From contig JAKLKD010000011.1 of assembly GCA_023150845.1 (NCBI GenBank), positions 1-64,000 of the forward strand: a stretch of 64,000 nucleotides of DNA, in the 5' to 3' direction. The translations under genes were made by a program, and so were the position numbers. The stretch is from Myxococcota bacterium. GTDB taxonomy: Bacteria > Myxococcota_A > UBA796 > CAJQPC01. The notes below the pieces were generated by a model. The model saw nothing but the letters and a program-made list of their open reading frames with translations, made no database searches and was not told the origin of the DNA. Within the stretch, counting starts at the first letter, position 1, and each line of letters opens with the position of its first letter. Below are positions 1 to 7,395 of this stretch, piece after piece.

Positions 1-637
1 CGGAGCCAGCCCGCGGCGGCGCGGCGACAGGCTTCATCGCGGCGGCGGTGAACACGTTGGGGAGCGGAGACCGGGCGCTGCGCTTCGGCGAGGCGGCCGG
101 GCGAGCGGCGGCGGGGGCCGTGGCGCGGGTGAAGAAGCCCGAGCGGCGCGGCGCGTCGGCCCCGCGGCGGCGGCGGACCATCTTGCCGTCGACCTCCTCG
201 AGGTTCGACTCCTCGACCACGGGCGGGGCCCAAGGCTCGGCGAGCACGAGGTCCGCGAGGTTGAAGCTGCGCGCCTTGCGGCCCAGGCCGACCACGCTGG
301 GGCCGGAGAGCGCCGTCGGGTCCCGGCGGCGAGCGGCGGTGGCGCTGCCAGACATCCGCTCCGACAGGCGCTCACGGACCACCTGGCGGCCCATGATCGA
401 CGAGTCCGCGCCCTCCAGCCCGGCGAGCCAGTCGTAATACGGCTGGGCCGAGAGGTAGGTGAAGTCCGTCGAGACGCCCGACTGGAGGCTCGAGCGCGCG
501 GCGGCGCCCAGCCAAGGGTCAGACAGGCCCAAGCGCGCGAAGAAGCTGGGCGTGAGGCCCAGGCGCGGACGGCGGCTGACGCGGCCCTCCAGGCGCTGCA
601 CGAGCCTGTTGCCGGGGGTGCTCTTTAGCTTGTCCAT
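1..637 (-). CDS. Unknown eCIS-operon protein, C-terminus beyond window edge
   Basis: An open frame runs from an ATG at 637 to the left window edge with no stop, giving at least 212 residues. It begins MDKLKSTPGNRLVQRLEGRV and continues with an ordered-looking segment rich in Tyr, Trp and Leu (residues about 30-80), then an Arg/Ala/Pro-rich, probably disordered stretch. A good ribosome site (GGGGAG) lies 7 bases before the ATG, inside the end of the preceding gene, and the two genes overlap by 13 bases. It is the last visible gene of the minus-strand contractile injection operon, so it is probably a particle or loading component. I do not recognise the family. Confidence is good that it is a gene and low for its function. 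Confidence 0.7.
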   Translation of the reverse strand, partial: MDKLKSTPGNRLVQRLEGRVSRRPRLGLTPSFFARLGLSDPWLGAAARSSLQSGVSTDFTYLSAQPYYDWLAGLEGADSSIMGRQVVRERLSERMSGSATAARRRDPTALSGPSVVGLGRKARSFNLADLVLAEPWAPPVVEESNLEEVDGKMVRRRRGADAPRRSGFFTRATAPAAARPAASPKRSARSPLPNVFTAAAMKPVAAPPRAGS

Positions 638-1215
638 GGCAGATCTCCCCGCGGGGGTGCGACGCGCGACGCTACCGAGACTTTACCGGCGCGCGCTGGC
701 TTCCGCGACGCAAAGACTGACCGCCCTCGTGTGGACGAGGCGGAAGGATCGCTCAGACGCGGCGAGCGCGTGAGCGGAACAGGGGCGACGCGGGCTACGG
801 CTGCTGGACCCTCTGGTGGGCCGTCAGACGCGCCTGCGCTGGAGGATGGCGCCCTCGCGCCTCGTCCCGATCCCGCCGAGCGCCGCCGTGGCGCGCGGGT
901 GACCGAAGGACGTGGCGCCAACGCCGGGGCGGCCCGCGGCGGAGTAGGCCGAGGGCTGAACCGGAGCGTGGGCTGCAGACGAGACACACAGCGACCGATC
1001 ACCTGCGCCCGTGGCGAGACCGACGGCAGCGCGCGGCGGGTGAGCTGCGTGAGCAAGGACTCACAAGGGCGGCTCAGCACCCGGAGTCGCGGCCCCTGAG
1101 GCGCACGCTCCGAACGAGAGACCACCCGGGCCATGAGGCGACCCCCAGACACACGCGCTCCCGACCGCTCGGCGCGGCGGAAGAGTCGCTGGATGGGGGC
1201 ACGGACCTCAGACAT
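625..1215 (-). CDS. Arg/Ser/Pro-rich disordered protein in eCIS operon
   Basis: A 196-residue frame starts at ATG 1215 (MSEVRAPIQRLFRRAERSG) and ends in TAA at 625. A longer frame could start at TTG 1233. Only the first 40 or so residues look foldable; the rest is Arg, Ser, Pro and Ala with almost no acidic residues. Third codon positions are mostly G or C, as in neighbouring genes. It starts 33 bases after the upstream tube gene stop and overlaps the next gene by 13 bases, which fits a translated operon member. No family is recognised. A basic disordered protein in this place could be a packaging or scaffold factor, but that is a guess. Existence of the gene is moderately supported. Confidence 0.5.
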   Translation of the reverse strand: MSEVRAPIQRLFRRAERSGARVSGGRLMARVVSRSERAPQGPRLRVLSRPCESLLTQLTRRALPSVSPRAQVIGRCVSRLQPTLRFSPRPTPPRAAPALAPRPSVTRAPRRRSAGSGRGARAPSSSAGASDGPPEGPAAVARVAPVPLTRSPRLSDPSASSTRGRSVFASRKPARAGKVSVASRVAPPRGDLPWTS

Positions 1216-1248
1216 GGCCGAAGTATACCTCAAGGACGCGAGAGTTGA

Positions 1249-1695
1249 TCAGGAGATCGTCAGACCGTGATGAGCGATCTCGATCATCTCGATGGCGAGC
1301 TCCGAGCCGCCCGCGGCGAAGGACGGGCCCTCGTACGCGACAGGCCAGGCGTTCACGAAGGAGTAGCGGCGCACCTCCTCCATGGCGTTGTTCTTGACGA
1401 TGATGGCGCCGTTGCGGCGGCTCTGGAAGCCGTCCTGCAGGAGCTCGTTGCGCCAGTTGAGCAGCGAGGTGTCGCTGGTCACGCCGTAGCGCAGGGTGAC
1501 GTTCTCCCAGCGAGACTGGCCGGGGAGCTTATGAACGCGGTGGTTGACGCCGCCCTCTTCAAGCTCGAAGACCTGGGTGCTGGTCTTGAGGCCGCTGCAC
1601 TCCATGAAGTTGGCGATCGCGACGCCGTCGATCTCCAGGGCGAAGACGTAGTTGCCCTCGGGCTCTTCAGTACCGTTGTTGTGGGTCCGCGCCAT
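1249..1695 (-). CDS. eCIS tail tube protein, second copy (gp19-like)
   Basis: This 148-residue protein has the length and pattern of the phage T4 gp19-like tube family used by R-type pyocins and eCIS (Afp1/Afp5, Pvc1/Pvc5). A short N-terminal tail is followed by YVFALEIDGVAIANFMECSG, then alternating beta strands with the conserved WENVTLRYGVT and LLNWRNE segments. Subunits stack as hexameric rings to form the inner tube. It lies 15 bases after the shorter sheath gene and is only distantly similar to the tube protein at 3549-3992, so the locus has two specialised tube subunits. In Afp and PVC particles the later tube paralog often forms the tube-baseplate adaptor; that role is inferred here from gene order. 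Confidence 0.9.
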   Translation of the reverse strand: MARTHNNGTEEPEGNYVFALEIDGVAIANFMECSGLKTSTQVFELEEGGVNHRVHKLPGQSRWENVTLRYGVTSDTSLLNWRNELLQDGFQSRRNGAIIVKNNAMEEVRRYSFVNAWPVAYEGPSFAAGGSELAIEMIEIAHHGLTIS

Positions 1696-1710
1696 TGTGG
1701 CCTCCTTGGA

Positions 1711-2895
1711 TCAGCCGCCTTCGCCAAGGCGGAGGTCGATTGTGATGTGCTCGGTGGTGCTGATCGGTCGGACCGAGACGGCGACGTGTAAGCGCCCCAT
1801 CTCCCGGTCCTCTTTCGTGTTGGTCTCCTCGTCACAGCGCACGAGGTAATCTTTGCGCGCGTTCTCGCCGGTCAGCAAGCCCGCCGACCAGAACTCGTCC
1901 AGCCGCGCGCGCACGTCGCGCTCAAGCACCTTCCAGAGACCGGGCTCGTTGTGCTCGAAGACGACCCACTCGTTGTCTCGCCGAAGCTGCTCGGCGATGA
2001 GGGAGATGATGCGGCGGGAGTTGATGAACTCCCAGCGGGGGTCGGCGGACAAGGTCCGGCCGCCGAAGACGACCACGCCGCGGCCCGCTTGAACGACGAT
2101 GGCGTTCGCGCCGGCCTTGGTGGCGAAGGAGACCTCCTCCCAGGTCAGCTCGACCTCGGTGTGGGTGACCCCTTGAACGGTCGTGTTCGCCGGGGCCCAG
2201 GCGACGCCAAAGGGCGGGTGTTCCCGCTCCACGCGGGCATAGACACCGAGCATCGCGCCAGAAGGAGGCATCATCTCATCCCCGGCCATCAGCCAGGGGT
2301 AGTATACAGCGCCATACGCCAAATTGTCGCCGCGAAGCGCACGAAAGGACTCCAACCAGCGGGCGAGGGCCTCTCCGTGCAGACCACGGGGCACATCCAG
2401 CACCGCGAAGCGGTTGGTCATCTGCTGGCAGTGGTTGAGCAGCTCCACATAGAGCGCGTCGGCGTGACCGCGAACCTGGCCCAGCCGGTTGACCTCCCAG
2501 CGTAAGAAGGCCGCGGCGGGGCAGGCCAGGAGGCTGATGTCCTCCATGCCGCGCAGGTGGTGGAGAACAGGCTCCAGGACGCTGTGTACGCTCACCGGAG
2601 CGCGCAGGTCGTCCTCCTTCTCTAAGCAGACGCCGAAGAGGTGGACCTGATCGCCGCCGTTGTCGAAGAAGGCCTTGATCGCCCGGCGGGTGACCTGGTC
2701 GAAGAGGCCCATGAGCGGGTGCTCGAGGAGCTCCGCGAAGCGCCGGAGCGTCAGCTCGACGAAGTCACCGGCGTGGGCGTCCGCGGGCCACTCACTCTTG
2801 GGGATGAAGCCGATGATCCCCGAGATGTCGCAGCGCACCCGGCCGTAACGGCGGGTGGGGAGCGCGGTGTGCTGTATGGAGAGGCCTGGCTTCAC
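1711..2895 (-). CDS. eCIS tail sheath protein, short second copy
   Basis: A 394-residue contractile sheath protein of the phage sheath family. Recognisable segments are MKPGLSIQHT at the N-terminus (handshake arm region), FFDNGGDQVHLFGV, FAVLDVP, VYARVEREHPPFGVAWAPAN, the WEFINSRRIISLIAEQL block and the C-terminal domain ending in a beta strand (VAVSVRPISTTEHITIDLRL). It lacks the long N-terminal insertion of the 596-residue sheath at 4063-5853. The start is GTG 2895 with AGGTGA upstream. eCIS clusters commonly carry two or three sheath paralogs; the shorter one often sits at a tube end or next to the baseplate. That placement is an inference from order, beside the second tube gene. Confidence 0.9.
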   Translation of the reverse strand: MKPGLSIQHTALPTRRYGRVRCDISGIIGFIPKSEWPADAHAGDFVELTLRRFAELLEHPLMGLFDQVTRRAIKAFFDNGGDQVHLFGVCLEKEDDLRAPVSVHSVLEPVLHHLRGMEDISLLACPAAAFLRWEVNRLGQVRGHADALYVELLNHCQQMTNRFAVLDVPRGLHGEALARWLESFRALRGDNLAYGAVYYPWLMAGDEMMPPSGAMLGVYARVEREHPPFGVAWAPANTTVQGVTHTEVELTWEEVSFATKAGANAIVVQAGRGVVVFGGRTLSADPRWEFINSRRIISLIAEQLRRDNEWVVFEHNEPGLWKVLERDVRARLDEFWSAGLLTGENARKDYLVRCDEETNTKEDREMGRLHVAVSVRPISTTEHITIDLRLGEGG

Positions 2896-2937
2896 GCCGT
2901 CACCTGGGAACGGGGCGCGTCCCTATAGGCGCGAAGA

Positions 2938-2972
2938 CCTCGCTCCGCGCGCCCGAGGGGCGCAGAGCGAGG
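2938..2972 (-). terminator. Intergenic hairpin between small eCIS gene and second sheath
   Basis: CCTCGCTC at 2938-2945 pairs with GAGCGAGG at 2965-2972, and the inner GC-rich segments also pair, giving a strong imperfect stem with a short loop in the gap between the DUF6760-like gene and the second sheath gene. On the minus strand it is followed by TCTTCG rather than a long T-run, so it is more likely an attenuator or mRNA-stabilising hairpin than a full terminator. Confidence 0.4.
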
Positions 2973-2984
2973 CGGGCCAGAAGG

Positions 2985-3143
2985 TCAGCGCGCTGTGTTG
3001 ATCTTCTCGTTGATCGCAGAGATCTGCTTGACCCACTCGTGGCGCTCACGATGGCTGATGTCGAGCAGACGATCGCGGTCCCAATGAAAATGGTACGCGA
3101 TGAAAGCTACCTCCTTGAAGATATTCTCAAGGGGGTAGCTCAC
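2985..3143 (-). CDS. Small DUF6760-like eCIS protein
   Basis: A 52-residue protein starting at GTG 3143: VSYPLENIFKEVAFIAYHFH, then a WDRD and HRERHEWVKQIS section ending INTAR. The pattern of an aromatic EVAFIAYHFHW helix followed by HRERxxWVxxI is that of the small DUF6760-type proteins that accompany phage-tail-like clusters in actinobacteria and other phyla. The stop of the upstream gene (TAG) and this GTG overlap in the sequence TAGTG, so translation is probably coupled. A strong hairpin and then the second sheath follow. In phage-like clusters such a small helical partner, paired with the preceding tail-assembly protein, may act in tape-measure or chaperone complexes; that is an inference. 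Confidence 0.8.
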   Translation of the reverse strand: MSYPLENIFKEVAFIAYHFHWDRDRLLDISHRERHEWVKQISAINEKINTAR

Positions 3144-3505
3144 TATTCCCCCAGGCGGCCGAACTCCTTATCGAACTTCGCGCCGCACTCAGGGCAGGTC
3201 ACCTTGATGACCGCCTCGTCCTCGTTGATGCGGTTGTACATCTCCTCCAAGAACCGAAGGTCGCCTGCGAACAGGTTCTCGACGACCCCGGTGTTGACCT
3301 CAGGGAGAGCCCCCAAGCGGGACACCACCCTGCTGAGCAGGACGATGATGAGGTAGGCGCGGTTTCGCTGCACACGAATGTCGTTCAAAGGGACGATCTC
3401 GTCCTTGGCGTTGGCCAGGCGCATCACCCCTTCCCGATGGACGTTGCCGTCTTTGTCGACGTATCCACGCGGGAGAATGAACTCGTACTCCGTCTTCAGC
3501 TCCAT
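3143..3505 (-). CDS. Phage-tail-assembly-like protein with CxxC knuckle
   Basis: A 120-residue protein: MELKTEYEFILPRGYVDKDG, a conserved RLANAKDEIVPL strand, a helical middle (YLIIVLLSRVVSRLG) and a C-terminal CPEC (Cys104 and Cys107) that looks like half a zinc knuckle. This is the typical small protein between tube and sheath genes in many eCIS loci, usually annotated as phage tail assembly protein. It starts at ATG 3505, 43 bases after the tube gene stop, and is coupled by a one-base overlap to the 52-residue gene. The family has no enzymatic role that I know of; a chaperone function in assembly is likely but not shown by the sequence. Confidence 0.75.
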   Translation of the reverse strand: MELKTEYEFILPRGYVDKDGNVHREGVMRLANAKDEIVPLNDIRVQRNRAYLIIVLLSRVVSRLGALPEVNTGVVENLFAGDLRFLEEMYNRINEDEAVIKVTCPECGAKFDKEFGRLGE

Positions 3506-3548
3506 GTGCCTATCGCTCCAGCTTGGGGGACTGCATCAACTCAGAAGA

Positions 3549-3992
3549 TCAGGCGCGCTCGATGAGCTCGACCGCGATCTCGACCTTCTCGATCGCCATC
3601 GCGGAGGAATCGGCGTCCATGTCGGGCACGTACCACTTGCAGGGCCAGCCTTCGTAGAAGTTGTAACGGCCGATCTCGGTCTCACCATCCTGGTCGAGGA
3701 TGATGACGGAACCGGCGCGGCGGTCGATCTTGCCCTGCTCGATGTTCTTGCGCCACTGCCACAGGTCGTCGGTCGCGGTGTAGCCGCGCTCGAGGACGAT
3801 GTTGGCGTACGTGGTGCGGCCCGGCTTCTTGCGGACAACCATGTCGTTGCCCTGCTTGAACTCGATGACCTCGGTCTCCGAGTCCATGCCGCTCACGGAC
3901 TTGAAGCCGCCGATGATCACCTTGGTGTCACCGATGATGCCCTGGATCTCCAGGAGGAAGTTGTAGGCTCCGAACAGCTCTTCGGTCGGCAT
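3549..3992 (-). CDS. eCIS tail tube protein, main copy
   Basis: A 147-residue gp19-like tube subunit: MPTEELFGAYNFLLEIQGII, then FKSVSGMDSETEVIEFKQGND, the RTTYANIVLERGYTATDDLW block and a C-terminal EKVEIAVELIERA strand. It follows the large sheath gene, the same order as afp1/afp2-type gene pairs in other contractile systems, and is probably the major inner-tube subunit. It differs clearly from the second tube protein at 1249-1695 while sharing length and strand order. The ATG at 3992 has GAGAGGAG within about 12 bases upstream. Confidence 0.92.
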   Translation of the reverse strand: MPTEELFGAYNFLLEIQGIIGDTKVIIGGFKSVSGMDSETEVIEFKQGNDMVVRKKPGRTTYANIVLERGYTATDDLWQWRKNIEQGKIDRRAGSVIILDQDGETEIGRYNFYEGWPCKWYVPDMDADSSAMAIEKVEIAVELIERA

Positions 3993-4062
3993 GTTGCACT
4001 CCTCTCACGTTGTGCCTTCCGGGTGGTGGCTTACCAGGCAGGCGGGGTTACAGTCGGTGGGG

Positions 4063-5853
4063 CTATTCCTCGATGAGGGCGCCGCCGTCCCACTGACCGA
4101 TACTGAAGATAACAAACTCGGCGGGCTTCACGGGGCAGATTCCGATCTGCACGTTCACCTGACCGGCGTCGATGAGGTAGCGAGGGTTGGTCTCGTCGTC
4201 ACACTTGACGTAGAAGGCCTCCTCGGGGGTGGTGCCGAACAGCGCGCCCGAGCGCCAGACGCGCATCAGGTAGGAGCGCACGTCGCGGACGAGCTTCTTC
4301 CACAGGCTGTGATCGTTGGGCTCGAAGACGGCCCACTGGGAGCCGATCAAGATCGACTGCTCGATCATGATGAAGAGCCGGCGGACGTTGATGTACTTCC
4401 AGGACGGGTCGGACTTCGTGCCGAGGGTACGAGCGCCCCAGACGCGGATGCCGCGGTCCTTGAAGATGCGGATGACGTTGATGCCGCGCTCGTTGTACTG
4501 CGCCTGCTCGATGCGGTTCACGTTCTGGCTGAGGCCGGTGATGCCCATGACCAGCTCGTTCGCCGGGGCCTTGTGCACGCCGCGCTCGCCATCGACGCGG
4601 GCGTAGATGCCGGCCATGTGGCCCGAGGGCGGGACGAACAGCTCGTTCTTCTCGGCCTTGATGAGCTTGCGGCGGTTGGGGCCCGTGACCTTGATGTGGG
4701 CCTGGTCACCCTTGAACCAGCTCGGCTTCGTGACCTTGACCCAGGGGACATACAGCGCGCCGAAGCCCTTCTGGGAGGCGGGGATGTCCATGGAGCCGTC
4801 GGAGACGATGGGGCCGTCGAGGATGGCGAAGCGGTCCTTGCGGATCTCGCACATCTCCAGCATCTCGCGCTGCTGGTTGGCGTTGAGGCCGGGGGCGACC
4901 ATCATCGCCATGTCGTCGATGTCGTCGAAGGCGTAGAGACCGAGCTTGTCGGCCTGGTTCTCGCGGATGGAGCAGTCAAGGTCCTTGACGCCCATCAGGT
5001 AGACGTAGCACTTGCCGCCGCCGTTGTCGTAGAAGCCGTTCACGCCGGCCACGAAGTTGAAGACCGAGGGCTGGGAGAGGAACTCCTGGAACTCGTTCTT
5101 GAGGGCGGGGTCGCGGGCGAGGGCCTCGAACACGGCGTCAGCGGCCTCATCGGGGTCATCGAAGGCCTGGCCGACGATCTCCTCGATGGAGCGGGTGGAG
5201 AGGAGGTACTCCGCGAAGTAGCTCTGGAGCCAGCGGAAGAACTCGCTCTTGTTGGTGACGGCGACCGGCGGGATGCTGTACTCGGACTGAAGGGCCGAGG
5301 CCTCCGAGTTCTTGAAGCTGTAGCCGTACACCTCGAAGAGATCCTTCGCGTGCTTGGGCTTGGGCTTGTCGATGGCGAAGGTCGCGTTGATGTTGTTGAG
5401 CAGCTCCTCGACGAGCTGATCGTCCTCGGTGACGACCTTACCCTCGGCGTTCACCACGACCTCGGCGACCTCGACGGCGGCCTGGGTCTTGGTGTCCTGG
5501 ATCTTCACGCGGCCCTTCGAGCCGGGCCCGAAGGTGACCTTGTGGCCGTTGAGCTCGAGGAGCTTCTTGACGTCCTTGACGTTGCGGCTCTTGAAGCGGA
5601 AGGCCGTGACCAACGCGGCGCCCGCCTCCTCGGCGGAGTCGGGGTTGACCTTGCCGGTGGCGTCGACGAGCTGCGGGGCGACCTTGCCGACGAGCTCACG
5701 CGCGCCGTCAGAGCCCGTCACCGCGGTGGCGTCGGAGGGGGGGTTGAAGGGGAACAGCCCGATGAAGCCGGGGTTCGAGGTCGCGACCGACTCAATGGGC
5801 TTCGGCCCGGAGTCAACTTCGCGGATGTACACACCTGGAGTCTTGTATTCCAT
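4063..5853 (-). CDS. eCIS tail sheath protein, main copy with large insertion
   Basis: A 596-residue contractile sheath subunit. The N-terminal arm MEYKTPGVYIREVDSGPKPI is the hallmark of the family. Residues about 60-215 form an insertion with a possible small alpha/beta fold (FGPGSKGRVKIQDTKTQAAV) and acidic helices. The conserved core resumes at FYDNGGGKCYVYLMGV, FAILDGP, IYARVDGERGVHKAPAN and WKYINVRRLFIMIEQSI, ending with the C-terminal strands that interlock neighbouring subunits. It is about 200 residues longer than the second sheath. The insertion is likely surface-exposed on the particle. It sits directly after the tail-terminator gene and before the main tube gene, so strong expression is expected. 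Confidence 0.95.
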   Translation of the reverse strand: MEYKTPGVYIREVDSGPKPIESVATSNPGFIGLFPFNPPSDATAVTGSDGARELVGKVAPQLVDATGKVNPDSAEEAGAALVTAFRFKSRNVKDVKKLLELNGHKVTFGPGSKGRVKIQDTKTQAAVEVAEVVVNAEGKVVTEDDQLVEELLNNINATFAIDKPKPKHAKDLFEVYGYSFKNSEASALQSEYSIPPVAVTNKSEFFRWLQSYFAEYLLSTRSIEEIVGQAFDDPDEAADAVFEALARDPALKNEFQEFLSQPSVFNFVAGVNGFYDNGGGKCYVYLMGVKDLDCSIRENQADKLGLYAFDDIDDMAMMVAPGLNANQQREMLEMCEIRKDRFAILDGPIVSDGSMDIPASQKGFGALYVPWVKVTKPSWFKGDQAHIKVTGPNRRKLIKAEKNELFVPPSGHMAGIYARVDGERGVHKAPANELVMGITGLSQNVNRIEQAQYNERGINVIRIFKDRGIRVWGARTLGTKSDPSWKYINVRRLFIMIEQSILIGSQWAVFEPNDHSLWKKLVRDVRSYLMRVWRSGALFGTTPEEAFYVKCDDETNPRYLIDAGQVNVQIGICPVKPAEFVIFSIGQWDGGALIEE

Positions 5854-5856
5854 AGC

Positions 5857-6750
5857 TCATCCCTCCGAATCGGGAGTGTTCCGGTTCGCGCGCCTGCGCA
5901 TGTTGTGGGCCTCTGGCCCGGGAGGTGTATGAATGGGCGGGAGCGGCCGTCCCGGCGAGATGCGTCCCGTGACCGACTCGCGGCGCTGTTGCGCGGCGAG
6001 GGGCTCTACGATCGGCATCTGGTCGAGGCCATCATCATCACCCATACTGACGGTCGTGCCGCCTTCAGTCGATACCAGCGGACCGTCGAGAGCGACACGC
6101 GCACGATACGTCAAGAAGGGCCGGTAAGGCGCCTCGTGAAGCGTGAACATGTTGATCGCGTCGCCTACGGTCAAGTCGTCCACCAGCGAGAGAGAGACCT
6201 TCTCAACCTGCAATCCAGCGAGGTTGGTGTCGGCCTGAGGATCCCACGGGCGCCCGAGGGAGTCAACAGCCCGACCATCCGGCAGGATGAATCGACGAGG
6301 ACGATACACCAAGCGCGGCGTGTAGTGAAGGGACAAAAGCACCCAGCCCAACAATCTCTCCGCATCGGACCGAAACTTGCTGTGCACGGACACCATGTAG
6401 AACAGGTCCATGAGCAAGGGGGGCCGATGGTAGAAGACGCGGTCGCCGAGCTCCTCGTCCGCGCCGGGCAAGGTCACCGGGGCGAGACGGAGGCGCTTCT
6501 GGTTCTGGAGGGCCTGGTTCTGGGCGGCCCGGTACATGTAGATGTAGATGACCTCTTCACGGTCTTTGGGCGTGAACTTGAGGTCCTCTTCGATGCGGGG
6601 CGGCTGGGGCGTGAGGTCGTAGGTGTCCAGCAGCAGGCGGTGGACGGCCTCGGTCACCTCACCGATGATGTTCGACGAGGAGAAGGGCCCCTTCTTGAAC
6701 GCCTGGGGCGGCAGCCCCACGTCCAGCTTGTCGAGCACGTCGTCGCTCAT
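5857..6750 (-). CDS. eCIS tail terminator / cap protein (Pvc16/Afp16-like, DUF4255)
   Basis: A 297-residue protein starting MSDDVLDKLDVG at ATG 6750; this start is chosen because it overlaps the upstream stop as ATGA. SSSNIIGEVTEAVHRLLLDTY, the PPRIEEDLKFTPKDREEVIY stretch and the repeated hydrophobic YHRPPLLMDLFYMVSVHS block match the Pvc16 N-terminal domain (DUF4255) that caps sheath and tube at the distal end. A second domain (residues about 160-235) has the LQVEKVSLSLVDDLTVGDAI beta pattern, and the last 60 residues are proline-rich and disordered. Its position directly before the sheath gene agrees with the role. Family placement is from pattern memory. Confidence 0.8.
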   Translation of the reverse strand: MSDDVLDKLDVGLPPQAFKKGPFSSSNIIGEVTEAVHRLLLDTYDLTPQPPRIEEDLKFTPKDREEVIYIYMYRAAQNQALQNQKRLRLAPVTLPGADEELGDRVFYHRPPLLMDLFYMVSVHSKFRSDAERLLGWVLLSLHYTPRLVYRPRRFILPDGRAVDSLGRPWDPQADTNLAGLQVEKVSLSLVDDLTVGDAINMFTLHEAPYRPFLTYRARVALDGPLVSTEGGTTVSMGDDDGLDQMPIVEPLAAQQRRESVTGRISPGRPLPPIHTPPGPEAHNMRRRANRNTPDSEG

Positions 6751-7217
6751 TCCCGCTCCGTTGACATCGTGAGCTTCCACGGGCGGTGGGCGAAGGTCAA
6801 GTGGACCCGATCTCCGACCGGGCTCTTGGGCTCAACCTTGAGCTTCTCATCGGCGACGATCTTCATGAGGCGGGGGAGCGGCTCGACCGGCTCGCGGCGC
6901 GTGGTCGTCTCGACGTAGGCGCGGCGGCGCGCGCGCACGGTCTCCAGCGCGTAAGGATGGCGCACCAGACGGATGAGCTGGGGGGCGTAGGCGCTCACAT
7001 CGACCTTCTTGCGGTTCGCGCGCGGCGCGACGGACCAGCGAGAGGTCTTGTGCTCGGGGACGGTGAAGGCCTCCAGGCTGGAGCTGCGCTCGGCCCGCTC
7101 GTGCAGCGCGCCCACGATCTCCCCCTCACGGAGCTGCTTCTCTCCGATGAGGTGGCGCGTGATGCGGCGGGTGACGAGGTCCATCGAGTACGTCAAGCTC
7201 CTGTGGGGTCGCGCCAT
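6747..7217 (-). CDS. Unknown protein, first gene of minus-strand eCIS operon
   Basis: A 156-residue basic protein: MARPHRSLTYSMDLVTRRIT, a helical segment with REGEIVGALHERAERSSSLE, then an Arg-rich C-terminal half. No family is recognised. It is the promoter-proximal gene of the injection-system operon and is coupled to the terminator gene by a 4-base ATGA overlap, so it may be an assembly or regulatory factor. The upstream 178-base gap is shared with the divergent gene at 7396. Confidence 0.7.
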   Translation of the reverse strand: MARPHRSLTYSMDLVTRRITRHLIGEKQLREGEIVGALHERAERSSSLEAFTVPEHKTSRWSVAPRANRKKVDVSAYAPQLIRLVRHPYALETVRARRRAYVETTTRREPVEPLPRLMKIVADEKLKVEPKSPVGDRVHLTFAHRPWKLTMSTERE

Positions 7218-7395
7218 CTTGAATGAGCCACCCTGCCCCCGAGACGAGCGCGAGGATAGGTTGGCCGGTTGGCCTCGCGGGGGTGCTCACCCGGAGACAA
7301 CTGCAGGCTACAGAATGATGTAGGCGATGGTCAAGTTCCGATCGTGAAACTCTGATGACGCCTGAGTGAGAGGGCACCTGGGTTATGCTGCGCCC

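Noticed and set aside
200-214. T-arm-like sequence GAGGTTCGACTCCTC suggesting a tRNA
   Set aside because: It is in-frame coding sequence of the partial minus-strand gene; no matching acceptor, D-arm or anticodon arm is found around it.
2896-2984. Full rho-independent terminator after the DUF6760-like gene
   Set aside because: The hairpin is real but lacks a T-run, and the next gene belongs to the same functional cluster; called an attenuator-type hairpin at low confidence instead.
3991-6918. Long plus-strand open frame over the main sheath and terminator genes
   Set aside because: It is antisense to clear sheath and terminator genes, and its protein is low-complexity and rich in Val, Leu, Asp and Glu as expected of GC-rich shadow frames.
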